Part shown: piece after piece, positions 1-7,281 of the stretch
How positions within the stretch are numbered: the first letter of the stretch is position 1
Layout: every line of letters begins with the position of its first letter
Source: Cohnella sp. CFH 77786
GTDB lineage: Bacteria; Bacillota; Bacilli; Paenibacillales; Paenibacillaceae
Length of the DNA stretch: 64,000 nucleotides
NCBI RefSeq assembly: GCF_019400745.1
Contig: NZ_WJIB01000012.1
Coordinates: 1-64,000 of the forward strand
Reading direction: 5' to 3'
Position numbers and translations under genes: made by a program
Notes under the pieces: generated by a model
The model's input: only the letters and a program-made list of their open reading frames with translations
The model's database searches: none
What the model was told of the DNA's origin: nothing

Positions 1-234
1 GATGCGGGATGCAGGATGCGGATGCGGGGTGCGGGGTGCGGGGTGCGGGGTGCGGGGTGCGGGGTGCGGGGTGCGGAGTGCGGAGTGCGGGGTGCGGGGT
101 GCGGATGCGGATGCGGATGCGGGATGCAGGATGCGGATGCGGGGTGCGGGGTGCGGATGCGGATGCGGATGCGGGATGCAGGATGCGGATGCGGGGTGCG
201 GGGTGCGGGGTGCGGGGTGCGGGGTGCGCCTTCA
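1..234. repeat. GC-rich short tandem repeat tract (left edge)
   Basis: The window opens inside a tract built from two mixed units, a 7-bp unit GGGGTGC and a 6-bp unit GGATGC, with blocks of the two alternating. All frames stay open because the units hold no stop codons, so the long open frames here are composition artefacts. The tract ends abruptly near 234 and its left limit lies outside the window. No gene is visible in it. Copy number in such tracts often varies between strains and is prone to assembly error. Confidence 0.85.
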
Positions 235-332
235 AATTGTAGGCAACGATTCTGCGACCGTTTGCTTTCGTTTGTCTCTTTCCTCCTCTTCTCCGCATAC
301 GGTAACGGAAGAAGGTGAGGTGGTTTTCCGTC

Positions 333-644
333 ATGAGAATGAAACAAGAAAAGCATACGGCACCGCTCCCCACACCCCGCAGCATCCGCCGGGCATGCGA
401 CAACGAATTGTACCGCACGCTCAAAAGATTGAAGCATCACGTACCCGCGGAAAAGGTCAAAGAAGCGGTCGAACTTTACTACAAGCGGGTCATCGGCCGT
501 TTGGAGTGGGTTACGTTGAACCACAGCAACCGGACATTGCTCGCGGATTGGTGGGACGAGGCGGTTTGCAAGGATATCGCGGCCTTGTGGGAGGTCGATC
601 CCGTACAATTGTCCAAGGCGTTCCGCGATGCATTCGGGGGGTGA
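333..644 (+). CDS. small conserved Paenibacillaceae protein of unknown function
   Basis: Encodes about 103 residues. The protein has a basic N-terminus, then a helical, tryptophan-rich stretch (RLEWVTLNH, LLADWWDEAV, LWEVDPVQL) and ends FRDAFGG. I remember similar short proteins in Paenibacillus genomes, often carrying an unsupported dehydrogenase label; nothing in this sequence resembles a dehydrogenase. The ATG at 333 is preferred because GAAGGTGAGG at 311-320 sits at a workable distance; a GTG at 315 lies inside that ribosome binding site. The gene stands alone between two repeat tracts. No membrane segment, signal peptide or catalytic motif is visible, so the function is unknown. Confidence 0.7.
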   Translation: MRMKQEKHTAPLPTPRSIRRACDNELYRTLKRLKHHVPAEKVKEAVELYYKRVIGRLEWVTLNHSNRTLLADWWDEAVCKDIAALWEVDPVQLSKAFRDAFGG

Positions 645-680
645 CTCGACAGGTGCGAGGAACAGGTACAAGAGGGGCGA

Positions 681-1278
681 AAAATAGTGGCGGTCGGACG
701 CTATTTCGTACGGTGGCGCAAGATTCGTTCAAAATAGTGGCGGTCGGACGCTATTGCGTGCAGTGGCGGGAGAATCGGCCAAAACAGTGGCGGTCGGACG
801 CTATTTCGTGCAGCTGCGTGAGATTCGGCCAAAATAGTGGCGGTCGGACGCTATTTCGTGCAGTGGCGGGAAAATCGGCCAAAACAGTGGCGGTCGGACG
901 CTATTTCGTGCAGCTGCGTGAGAATCGGCCAAAATAGTGGCGGTCGGACGCTAATTCGTACGGTGGCGGGAGAATCGGCCAAAACAGTGGCGGACGGACG
1001 CTATTGCGTGCAGTGGCGCGAGAATCGCACAAAATAGTGGCGGACGGACACTATTTTGTGCGGCAGCGTGAGAATCGCCCAGAATAGCGGCGGACGGACA
1101 CTAATGTGTGCGGCAGCGCGAGAATCGCCGAAATAGCGGCGGACGGACACTAATGTGTGCTACAGCGCGAGAATCGCACAAAATAGTGGCGGACGGACAC
1201 TATTTCATGCGGCAGCGCAAGAATCGGCCAAAAAAGTGGCGGTCGGACGCTATTGCGTGCGGTGGCGGGAGAACGGAA
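681..1278. repeat. tandem array 1: twelve 50-bp units with a hairpin core
   Basis: Unit starts fall at 681, 731, 781, 831, 881, 931, 981, 1031, 1081, about 1130, 1180 and 1230; one unit is 49 bp, the rest 50. Each unit holds a core near AGTGGCGGTCGGACGCTATT. In the unit at 1031 this core is a perfect 9-bp inverted repeat, AAAATAGTG and CACTATTTT around GCGGACGGA. In the early units the right arm reads CGCTATTT, which still pairs in RNA through a G-U wobble. A 50-bp period shifts the reading frame at every unit, so the array is not protein coding. It fills the gap between the small gene ending at 644 and the gene ending at 1322. Confidence 0.9.
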
Positions 1279-1321
1279 GCACGAGTTGGCGCTGGGTGCA
1301 ACTCTCGAACGAGGGTGATCA

Positions 1322-3478
1322 TCACCCTGGTCCATCTCCGAGCTTCCGCAGAAGTTCTTCCGCTTGCTCCTTCCACCCGCTTGCCTCTCTGTCGACCAAC
1401 TGGCGCAGCAGCACGCGCGCTTCGTTTATCCGGCCGAGTTCGGCATAAGCTTTCGCCGCGCCAAATTCGGCAGCGCTTGTCATGGCGAAGCGCCTGCCGT
1501 TAGCCGGGTTCCGCATGGCCGCCACTTCGCGGACAAGCCGGCGGTACTCCTCGTAGAAGGAAACGGCCGTTTCCGCCGCCGAGCGGGCCCCCGCGGAGTC
1601 GCCGCGAAAGCGCAGCGTCTCCGCCAGACGCGTCATCGCGGCGATCGCGGCGGTCTGCGTCTCGCGGCTGAACCGCTCCAGCCGCAGCGCCTCGCGCAAG
1701 CGCGCCTCCGCTTGCGCAGCCCTGCCCAGCTCGGCTTCCGCCAAGCCGAGCGATAGAACCAGCGGCGCGGACTGCGGCTCATACCGCAGCCCCGCCGCCA
1801 GCACGCTCTCCCGCTCCTCCGCCTGCGGCAGGAGCGGGGCGAGCGCCACCCGAATCCGGCCATTCGCCGGATTCGCCGCAAGCGCCTCGCGCAGCTTCGC
1901 CTCGCGCGCGGCAGGGGCCGCCGCCCGGTCCGCGGCGGCAACGGCTCGGGCGGCGGCATCCCCGTGCCACGCCGCCCATGCGCCCCACGCCGACGCTCCG
2001 GCCAAGAGGCCGGCGGCGACCCAAACGGCGCCCGGCCTGCGCAATCCCGGCCGTTCCTCCTCTTCCGCGGCGAACAGCGCGAACCAGGCAAGCAGCAGCA
2101 GCCATATCCCGGCATAAGACAGGTCGAAATCGACGGCGGCATGGCCGAGCAGCACCGCTGCGGGAGCCAGCGCCTCCCGTTTCCTTTCCCACACCCTCCG
2201 AACCCATACGATCAAGATCCCGGCGAATACGGCCAAGCCTAGCAGCCCCGTATCCAGCAAAATCTCCAAATACCCGCTATGTACTTCCCCGCCGACATAA
2301 GGCTCGGATTGATAGAGCCCGAACAACGTCCGCCAGCTGTCCCCTCCGAAGCCGATCCAAGGGGAATCGAGGAACATGCGCCAGGCGTCCCGGTAAAACA
2401 GCAGCCTCGAGGCGGCGGTACCGTAATGGCCGCCGGAAATCCTTCCGGCTGCCCCAAGCCAGCCCGACCCTGCCATAATCGCTCCGCACAGCAGCAGAAG
2501 CGCGGCTCCTGATATCCACGCTTGGCGGGCGTACGGAAATTTCCGAAGACCCTCTTCCTGCCGATCGGCCTGCTCCAACCACCGCCAGAGCCCGTACAAA
2601 ACGGAGGCACCGGCAACGACCGCGGCGACCGTCAGCCACGCCCCCTCCATCCCGCCGCCATTCCATCCCCGCAAAGCGCCCCGCGCCGCCGCGAAGCCTC
2701 CCGGGACCGTCCATGCCGCGCCCAGAACAAGTTTGATTCTCGTGCGCCGTTGGCCGGCGAGCGCCACCCCGAGCGCCAATCCCGCGAGCAGAGCCGCCAA
2801 GGCTCCTCTCGATTCGGTCAAGACGAGCGCCCCCGCATACGGAACCGCGGTCAGGCTTGCGAGAGCCGCCGCCGCTTTGCCGCCTCCCGCCCATCCCTGC
2901 CACTGCCGCAGGAGGAAGAAAGCCATCACGGCCCCATACGCATTCGGGTATTGCAGGAACCCGCCCAGGCGGGCACCTGCGGCCGACAGCTCAGGATCGT
3001 CGAATCGGAGCACGATTTCCGGAAACGGCAGCCAGCCGAACCAGCCCAACCATCCTCCGAGCAGCAGGAAAACGCCCGAAGCTTGAATCGCCGCTTCCCC
3101 CCATGCCCGGTTTCCGGCATTTCTCCACCACAGGGTAAGCAGCGTCAACCAGCCGGCGAACGCCGTCCAGCGAAGCATGGAATCGACCGTCCCCTGGTAC
3201 GAGGCCGGAACCGACAATAGCCCGATGCCGTAGCATGCGGCCATTCCCAGCGGGAGCAGCGGCCAGAACGGTACCGATCGGTACCGTTGAAGTCCCTGCC
3301 CAAACTCAAGTCCAAGCCCCAGCCCCGCGAGCATGACGGCCGCGGCAAGCGCAAACAAAACGAGCTCGACGGCGTAAGCGTCCGAGTCGAAAAACAGCCC
3401 GTACCGCCATGCCGCCCATCCCAGTATTCCCGCGATGCCCGCCGTCCCGGCCATTCTAACGAAAATGCGAATCTCCAT
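1322..3478 (-). CDS. O-antigen ligase family membrane protein with C-terminal TPR region
   Basis: About 718 residues. The first two thirds are hydrophobic with ten or more likely membrane helices. A Wzy_C-like segment (residues roughly 370-430) holds FRDAWRMF and IGFGGDSWRTLF, and an extracellular stretch ends VHSGYLEILLDTG, typical of O-antigen ligase/polymerase (WaaL/Wzy) proteins. The last 180 residues are alanine- and arginine-rich helical repeats that look like TPRs. Such proteins in Gram-positive spore formers probably polymerise or transfer surface glycans; the substrate here is not known. ATG 3478 was chosen because GGGGGA lies about 9 bases upstream; a TTG at 3565 has no good site. 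It lies 192 bp downstream of the PilZ gene on the same strand. A palindrome at 1312-1328 (AGGGTGAT / ATCACCCT) overlaps its end. Confidence 0.8.
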   Translation of the reverse strand: MEIRIFVRMAGTAGIAGILGWAAWRYGLFFDSDAYAVELVLFALAAAVMLAGLGLGLEFGQGLQRYRSVPFWPLLPLGMAACYGIGLLSVPASYQGTVDSMLRWTAFAGWLTLLTLWWRNAGNRAWGEAAIQASGVFLLLGGWLGWFGWLPFPEIVLRFDDPELSAAGARLGGFLQYPNAYGAVMAFFLLRQWQGWAGGGKAAAALASLTAVPYAGALVLTESRGALAALLAGLALGVALAGQRRTRIKLVLGAAWTVPGGFAAARGALRGWNGGGMEGAWLTVAAVVAGASVLYGLWRWLEQADRQEEGLRKFPYARQAWISGAALLLLCGAIMAGSGWLGAAGRISGGHYGTAASRLLFYRDAWRMFLDSPWIGFGGDSWRTLFGLYQSEPYVGGEVHSGYLEILLDTGLLGLAVFAGILIVWVRRVWERKREALAPAAVLLGHAAVDFDLSYAGIWLLLLAWFALFAAEEEERPGLRRPGAVWVAAGLLAGASAWGAWAAWHGDAAARAVAAADRAAAPAAREAKLREALAANPANGRIRVALAPLLPQAEERESVLAAGLRYEPQSAPLVLSLGLAEAELGRAAQAEARLREALRLERFSRETQTAAIAAMTRLAETLRFRGDSAGARSAAETAVSFYEEYRRLVREVAAMRNPANGRRFAMTSAAEFGAAKAYAELGRINEARVLLRQLVDREASGWKEQAEELLRKLGDGPG

Positions 3479-3670
3479 GCAGGCGAGTCCCCCGATTCCG
3501 AATGAAAAACAAACGACAGGTCCAGTATGGGAGACCTGCCGCAATTCGGCAACCTTTTCTATCAAGTCCTATTCTTCGAAATCCAACAATACGCCTTTCC
3601 CCGAACGTCCGGTTCAGGCGCTCGCTTGACCAGACCCACCTTCGACCCGACCGTTGCGTACCGTTTTCCT

Positions 3671-4369
3671 CTACGGCTTCCTAAAGGATGCGCGTTTCTT
3701 CGTTTCGTTTTCCCTGCGGTTCCGCACGTTCCGTTCCACTTGCTGCCTTAGAATAAAAGCTCGCAGCGGGCGCATCATGTCCGGCTCGAGCACGTTCATT
3801 TTGGCGCCGCACATGATCCCGTCCTCTTGCAGTTCCCTTCGCACGATCTCCAGCTCGCAGTTGAATCCGAAACCGAGCTCCACGGTGGCTTTCAACTTCG
3901 CGTCCCGGATGAGCGCCGGCAAATCCGGCGCCGCGAAGCCGATGCCGGAGATGCTGATGTTCCGCAAAACGGCTTCCAGCGGCTTGCCTTCCGGACCCGG
4001 CACGTCCACGAGCTGCACGCTGCCTTTCACTTCGACGCGAGGGTATTCCCGCTTCTCTTCGAAACGCTTCTGCACTTCCGGCGGCTGGATGAGCGCGATC
4101 GCGCCCTCGTACTTGGCGAAAACGGTAGAGGGAAACGTCTGGATTCCCGCAGGCGTGTAAATCGTGAGCTTGACCTTCTCCCCCAGCTCGAACGCTTCGA
4201 ATTCGCTGAGCTCGACCTCGAACAATTCGCCTTCCACGTGCGTCATCAACCCGGTCGTCACGAAATTTTGCGATTCCACGACCGTTCGGCAATGCATAAG
4301 GATGTTCAGCGGGAGAAGATCTCCGTTTGTGGCCGCCAGCCCGCTATGCGCGCTCCATCCGTTTCTCAT
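3671..4369 (-). CDS. PilZ domain c-di-GMP effector (YcgR-like N-domain)
   Basis: About 232 residues. The N-terminal ~100 residues resemble the flagellar-brake/YcgR N-domain, a beta-rich region found in front of PilZ. The PilZ signature follows: KREYPR (arginines near 107 and 111) and NISISGIGF (Asn137, Ser139, Gly142), matching the RxxxR and D/NxSxxG c-di-GMP contacts. In this family ligand binding changes partner interactions in motility or polysaccharide control; the partner here is unknown. The C-terminus is very basic. ATG 4369 is chosen for a strong AGGAGGGAG 8 bases upstream. The gene sits directly downstream of a c-di-GMP riboswitch with a terminator, so both its expression and its protein should respond to c-di-GMP. 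Confidence 0.88.
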   Translation of the reverse strand: MRNGWSAHSGLAATNGDLLPLNILMHCRTVVESQNFVTTGLMTHVEGELFEVELSEFEAFELGEKVKLTIYTPAGIQTFPSTVFAKYEGAIALIQPPEVQKRFEEKREYPRVEVKGSVQLVDVPGPEGKPLEAVLRNISISGIGFAAPDLPALIRDAKLKATVELGFGFNCELEIVRRELQEDGIMCGAKMNVLEPDMMRPLRAFILRQQVERNVRNRRENETKKRASFRKP

Positions 4370-4413
4370 CGCAAGCTCCCTCCTGACTCCAAGCCGGTTT
4401 CTATCTATGCTCC

Positions 4414-4478
4414 CCAAGTAAACCGGCCACGCCGTCCTTTTCGGACGGATTGACGTTTTATCGGAGGTGCATTCGGAA
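4414..4478 (-). repeat. dispersed structured element, copy A
   Basis: About 65 bp closely matching 20908-20972. Shared blocks include CCAAGTAAA, CGCCGTCCTTTTCGGACGG and GACGTTTTATCG. On the minus strand it folds as CCGTCC-GAAAA-GGACGG inside an outer TAAAACG / CGGTTTA helix that has one mismatch in this copy, leaving an asymmetric internal loop. It lies in the 5' leader of the PilZ gene, after the riboswitch terminator. Its role is unknown. Confidence 0.6.
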
Positions 4479-4516
4479 GCGTATGATGGTTTTTACACTT
4501 TCCGAATCACTAAAAC

Positions 4517-4552
4517 AAAAAAAACAGGCGGCTTCCGATGGAAGCACCTGTC
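4517..4552 (-). terminator. intrinsic terminator of the riboswitch expression platform
   Basis: On the minus strand, GACAGG and GCTTCC pair with GGAAGC and CCTGT around an ATCG loop, and the stem runs straight into eight T residues. It lies just downstream of the c-di-GMP aptamer and upstream of the PilZ start codon, so it is the likely regulated element. CTGCC at the end of the aptamer could pair with GGCAG just before the stem, which would give an alternative fold. Whether ligand turns transcription on or off cannot be decided by eye. Confidence 0.8.
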
Positions 4553-4577
4553 TGCCTGAACCCCTATGCGCGGGACG

Positions 4578-4668
4578 AATCGGCAGCCAGGCTGTCATGG
4601 TTCGTCCGGCGAACGGTAGACCCTGTGGCTTTGCGTCCTTATCTTTCGACAAGTTTGCCATTTTTCGA
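4578..4668 (-). promoter_or_regulatory. cyclic-di-GMP-I riboswitch aptamer (GEMM-I)
   Basis: Read on the minus strand, the segment holds the hallmark blocks of the class I c-di-GMP aptamer in the right order. They are ATGGCAAAC, a CTTGTC-GAAA-GATAAG hairpin with a GNRA loop, then GGACGCAAAGCC, a second hairpin starting GGGTCTACCG, and a closing CAGCCTGGCTGCC that can pair back with the 5' end. The GNRA tetraloop and its receptor-side helix are both present. It sits about 20 bases after a good extended -10 promoter and just before an intrinsic terminator. The downstream gene is a PilZ protein and the two upstream genes make c-di-GMP, which fits the assignment. The identification rests on motif matching, not a covariance search. 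Confidence 0.9.
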
Positions 4669-4693
4669 CATTATCATCATGCCATTTGATACC

Positions 4694-4722
4694 ATTGTAC
4701 CATATATCCAAATCTCACGTAA
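4694..4722 (-). promoter_or_regulatory. extended -10 promoter for the riboswitch-pilZ transcript
   Basis: On the minus strand TGGTACAAT gives an extended -10 (TACAAT at 4694-4699). The -35 position (TTACGT, 17 bases away) is weak. Transcription would start near 4687, about 20 bases before the aptamer. Confidence 0.6.
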
Positions 4723-4773
4723 GTCCTATTTCCTGTTTAAGAGAATCGATATACCTGGCTGCCCATCCGCCGA

Positions 4774-5448
4774 TCAAGCGTTCAATCGCTGCGGACCCGC
4801 TTCCTTGCGGCGGTGTTTGTCGGCATACATCCCCTTGTCCGCCGCTTGCACCAGCTCGTCCAGCATACGCCCGTCATCCGGGTATACGGCAGAGCCGATC
4901 GACACCGACAGCGGCCGGTTCCATTGCGAGGAGATTTGCGCCATTCGCTCCCCGATGGTCCGGCTCATCGTTTCGAGCGCCGAACGGTCTCCATACGGAC
5001 AGAGCAGCAGGAATTCGTCGCCGCCCCATCGCACCACGATTTCGCCGTGCTTCGCAGCATCCATCAAAGCGCCGGCCAGCTTGCGCAGCAGGTCGTCGCC
5101 TTTGGCATGACCGAGCGTGTCGTTGACCGTTTTGAAATCGTTGACGTCGATCAGCAACACGGAGAACCGTTTGCGCCTGCGATCCGCCTGCGCGACCAAC
5201 CGCGGAAACGCTGTCTGCACAAAACGGCGGCAGCAGGCTCCGGTGAGCGAATCCCGTTCCGCCCACTCCTTCAGCCGGTCGTAACGCCCCCCGAGGAACC
5301 AGCCGATCGGGGCCGCGGCCGCGGCAAACCCGAGTCCGGTCCACATCGCAACGTCCGAACTGCCGCTCCCGATCCATTGGGCGGCGGCCGCTGCGGCACT
5401 GAACAGGAACGCCAGTCCGATTCCGGCCGTTTGTCCGATTCGCCTCAT
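4774..5448 (-). CDS. membrane-anchored GGDEF diguanylate cyclase (short)
   Basis: About 224 residues. Two hydrophobic helices (roughly 4-26 and 34-51) are followed directly by a GGDEF domain that starts at RDSLTGACCRR. The active-site motif GGDEF lies at residues 142-146 and the metal-binding LIDVNDFK is intact, so it should condense two GTP into c-di-GMP. The inhibitory RxxD site is degenerate (KHGE), suggesting weak product feedback. No sensor domain is visible beyond the membrane part. ATG 5448 is preferred: it lies 17 bp after the stop of the next GGDEF gene and follows GGAGGTGGG. The two genes very likely share a transcript. The gene ends just upstream of the c-di-GMP riboswitch. Confidence 0.85.
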   Translation of the reverse strand: MRRIGQTAGIGLAFLFSAAAAAAQWIGSGSSDVAMWTGLGFAAAAAPIGWFLGGRYDRLKEWAERDSLTGACCRRFVQTAFPRLVAQADRRRKRFSVLLIDVNDFKTVNDTLGHAKGDDLLRKLAGALMDAAKHGEIVVRWGGDEFLLLCPYGDRSALETMSRTIGERMAQISSQWNRPLSVSIGSAVYPDDGRMLDELVQAADKGMYADKHRRKEAGPQRLNA

Positions 5449-5464
5449 CCCACCCACCTCCGGA

Positions 5465-7126
5465 CTATCCTTCTTGCGCCAAGACGATGCGGTTTCTACC
5501 GCCGTTCTTCGCCTGATACAACGCGGCGTCCGCACGGGCGAACACTTCCCGCAGAAACTCCTTCGGATCCTCGAAACGGAGATCGTCGCTTTCTTCCGAC
5601 ACGACCCCCATGCTGACCGTCACCCGGACTTTCTCCGTCCCCGCGTCCACCACGTTCTGGTTAATCGCGTACATGATGCGTTCCGCCAGCAGCTCCGCCT
5701 GTTCCCGGCCCGTATGGGGCAAATAGATCGTGAATTCTTCGCCGCCGTAGCGGGCCAATATGTCGGTCTTCCGCAGCTTGTCCCGCACGATGCCGGCGGT
5801 GCTTCGGATCACCTCGTCCCCGACCAGATGGCCGTAGCGATCGTTAATCTGTTTGAAGTGGTCGATGTCGAACAGGAAAACCGAGAACGGGATCCGGTAT
5901 CTCATGTTCAGCAGCACTTCATGCTCCATCTGCTGCATGAGGTAACGCCGGTTGTAGCAGCCCGTAAGGCTGTCGGTAATCGCCATCTGCTCCAGCTTCT
6001 GATTGACCCGGAACAGCTCTTCCTGAATCGTAACGAGCTCAAGGTTTCTCTCATGAAGCGCTTCGTTCTTGCGGTTCATCTCGTCGACGAGCTTGCGCAG
6101 CTCGGTTACGTCATGGAACGTAATGACCCGTCCGATCAGCGTCTTGCGGTCGTCGAGGATCGGGGAAATCTGGATCGTCACATGGCGGGTGATGTTCTCC
6201 TGAAGCGTAATTTCCGTCTGCATGCGTTCCTGAGGATTATTTCGGTATTTGTACAGAAATTCGTTAACCTCTCCTTGCGTCTGCAACGGGGACAGGAATT
6301 TCTCCATCTCGAAAACGTCGCCCTTGGACACCCGGACGAACGGCGCGGCGCCGCGGTTCACTTCCATGACTTTGCCGTTCTCGTCCACCACGATGATGCC
6401 CATGGCCATGTGGGCGAAAAGGTCCCGCTGCGCCATACTGAGGATATCGAACATCCCGTAACGGTAGATGGCAACCACGAAACAGCAATCCGACAGCAGA
6501 ATGCCGAGCGACATCATGCCCGGGATGATCGGCATCCAGCGGGCGAGCAGGACGTTGATGAGCAAATCCAAGGCGCTGAAGCCGGTCAGCACGAATATCC
6601 CGATGACGGCGATCGCGAGCTGCTTGCGCTGGTTCAACGATTTAACCGACTTCAGGGCGTGGAACATGATCAGCAGGGCAATGATGAAGTAGAGGAATTG
6701 GATGACGACGAGCAGCCAGAAAAACGTGCCGTATTCGCGATGGAGGTAGGAACCGCCGACCGGCGTCATGAAGATGTGTGCAGGATTCCAAAGGACGCCG
6801 ACGACGCAAACCAGCGATGGAAGCAGATAGAGGATCGTCTTGTAGCCCTTGAGCATGGCGGCGCGGCCCGTCAGGAAAAAGACGAAAATAAGCCACCCGG
6901 GCCCGAGCATCGACAAGGCGGTGAAAGACAGCTTCACGTAGGCGTTCTGAACCTCGGGATAGCCTGTCGTCGAGAGCATGAATTGGCCGAAGGGCCACAG
7001 CATCATGATGAAATGAAACGCCAAATACACTTTGTGCGTTTGCGTGATGCGATTAAACGCCAGAACGCAGACGAACAAAATGAGCAAGGAAACGAAAAGC
7101 AACATATCAGGCCAGAAAAATGCCAA
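5465..7126 (-). CDS. 7TM-PAS-GGDEF diguanylate cyclase
   Basis: About 553 residues. Seven or so membrane helices occupy the first ~220 residues in the pattern of the histidine-kinase N-terminal 7TM sensor (HisKA_7TM). A PAS-like domain follows (FAHMAMGIIVVDENGKVMEVN), then a short coiled coil and a GGDEF domain beginning ITDSLTGCYNRRYL. The catalytic motif is GGEEF at about 461-465 and the inhibitory site RKTD is intact, so this should be an active, feedback-controlled c-di-GMP synthase. TTG 7126 is taken as start because AAAGGTGA lies 5 bases upstream and the first membrane helix follows at once; a TTG at 7180 is possible. It is followed by the second GGDEF gene. Signal unknown. Confidence 0.87.
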   Translation of the reverse strand: MAFFWPDMLLFVSLLILFVCVLAFNRITQTHKVYLAFHFIMMLWPFGQFMLSTTGYPEVQNAYVKLSFTALSMLGPGWLIFVFFLTGRAAMLKGYKTILYLLPSLVCVVGVLWNPAHIFMTPVGGSYLHREYGTFFWLLVVIQFLYFIIALLIMFHALKSVKSLNQRKQLAIAVIGIFVLTGFSALDLLINVLLARWMPIIPGMMSLGILLSDCCFVVAIYRYGMFDILSMAQRDLFAHMAMGIIVVDENGKVMEVNRGAAPFVRVSKGDVFEMEKFLSPLQTQGEVNEFLYKYRNNPQERMQTEITLQENITRHVTIQISPILDDRKTLIGRVITFHDVTELRKLVDEMNRKNEALHERNLELVTIQEELFRVNQKLEQMAITDSLTGCYNRRYLMQQMEHEVLLNMRYRIPFSVFLFDIDHFKQINDRYGHLVGDEVIRSTAGIVRDKLRKTDILARYGGEEFTIYLPHTGREQAELLAERIMYAINQNVVDAGTEKVRVTVSMGVVSEESDDLRFEDPKEFLREVFARADAALYQAKNGGRNRIVLAQEG

Positions 7127-7190
7127 TGGGGTCACCTTTTCATCGGAAAGGTCACTTGAAGAAGAGCACCGATCGGACAAGCTTCCTGTT

Positions 7191-7220
7191 ATTTTACCAT
7201 ATGGCAGCTTTTACCGACAA
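7191..7220 (-). promoter_or_regulatory. sigma-A-like promoter for the GGDEF pair
   Basis: On the minus strand -35 TTGTCG (7215-7220) and -10 TAAAAT (7191-7196) are 18 bases apart. The -10 carries an upstream TGG, an extended -10 like that of the riboswitch promoter. Confidence 0.6.
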
Positions 7221-7244
7221 CAAGGTTTAGCTAATTTTTACCTA

Positions 7245-7266
7245 CAAAAATGGGTCGATCGACCCA
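7245..7266 (-). terminator. intrinsic terminator after the methyltransferase gene
   Basis: A perfect 16-bp palindrome, TGGGTCGATCGACCCA, followed on the minus strand by five T residues, 16 bp after the stop of the gene ending at 7282. Confidence 0.75.
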
Positions 7267-7281
7267 CTTCCGCTCTCGGAA

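Noticed and set aside
2..937. Long open frame through the short repeats and array 1
   Set aside because: It exists only because the repeats lack stop codons; the product is low-complexity, changes frame relative to each 50-bp unit, and overlaps the supported small gene at 333-644.
681..1278. CRISPR array
   Set aside because: Units are near identical along their whole 50 bp, so there are no unique spacers, and no cas genes lie nearby. The same applies to the arrays at 25.9 and 56.0 kb.
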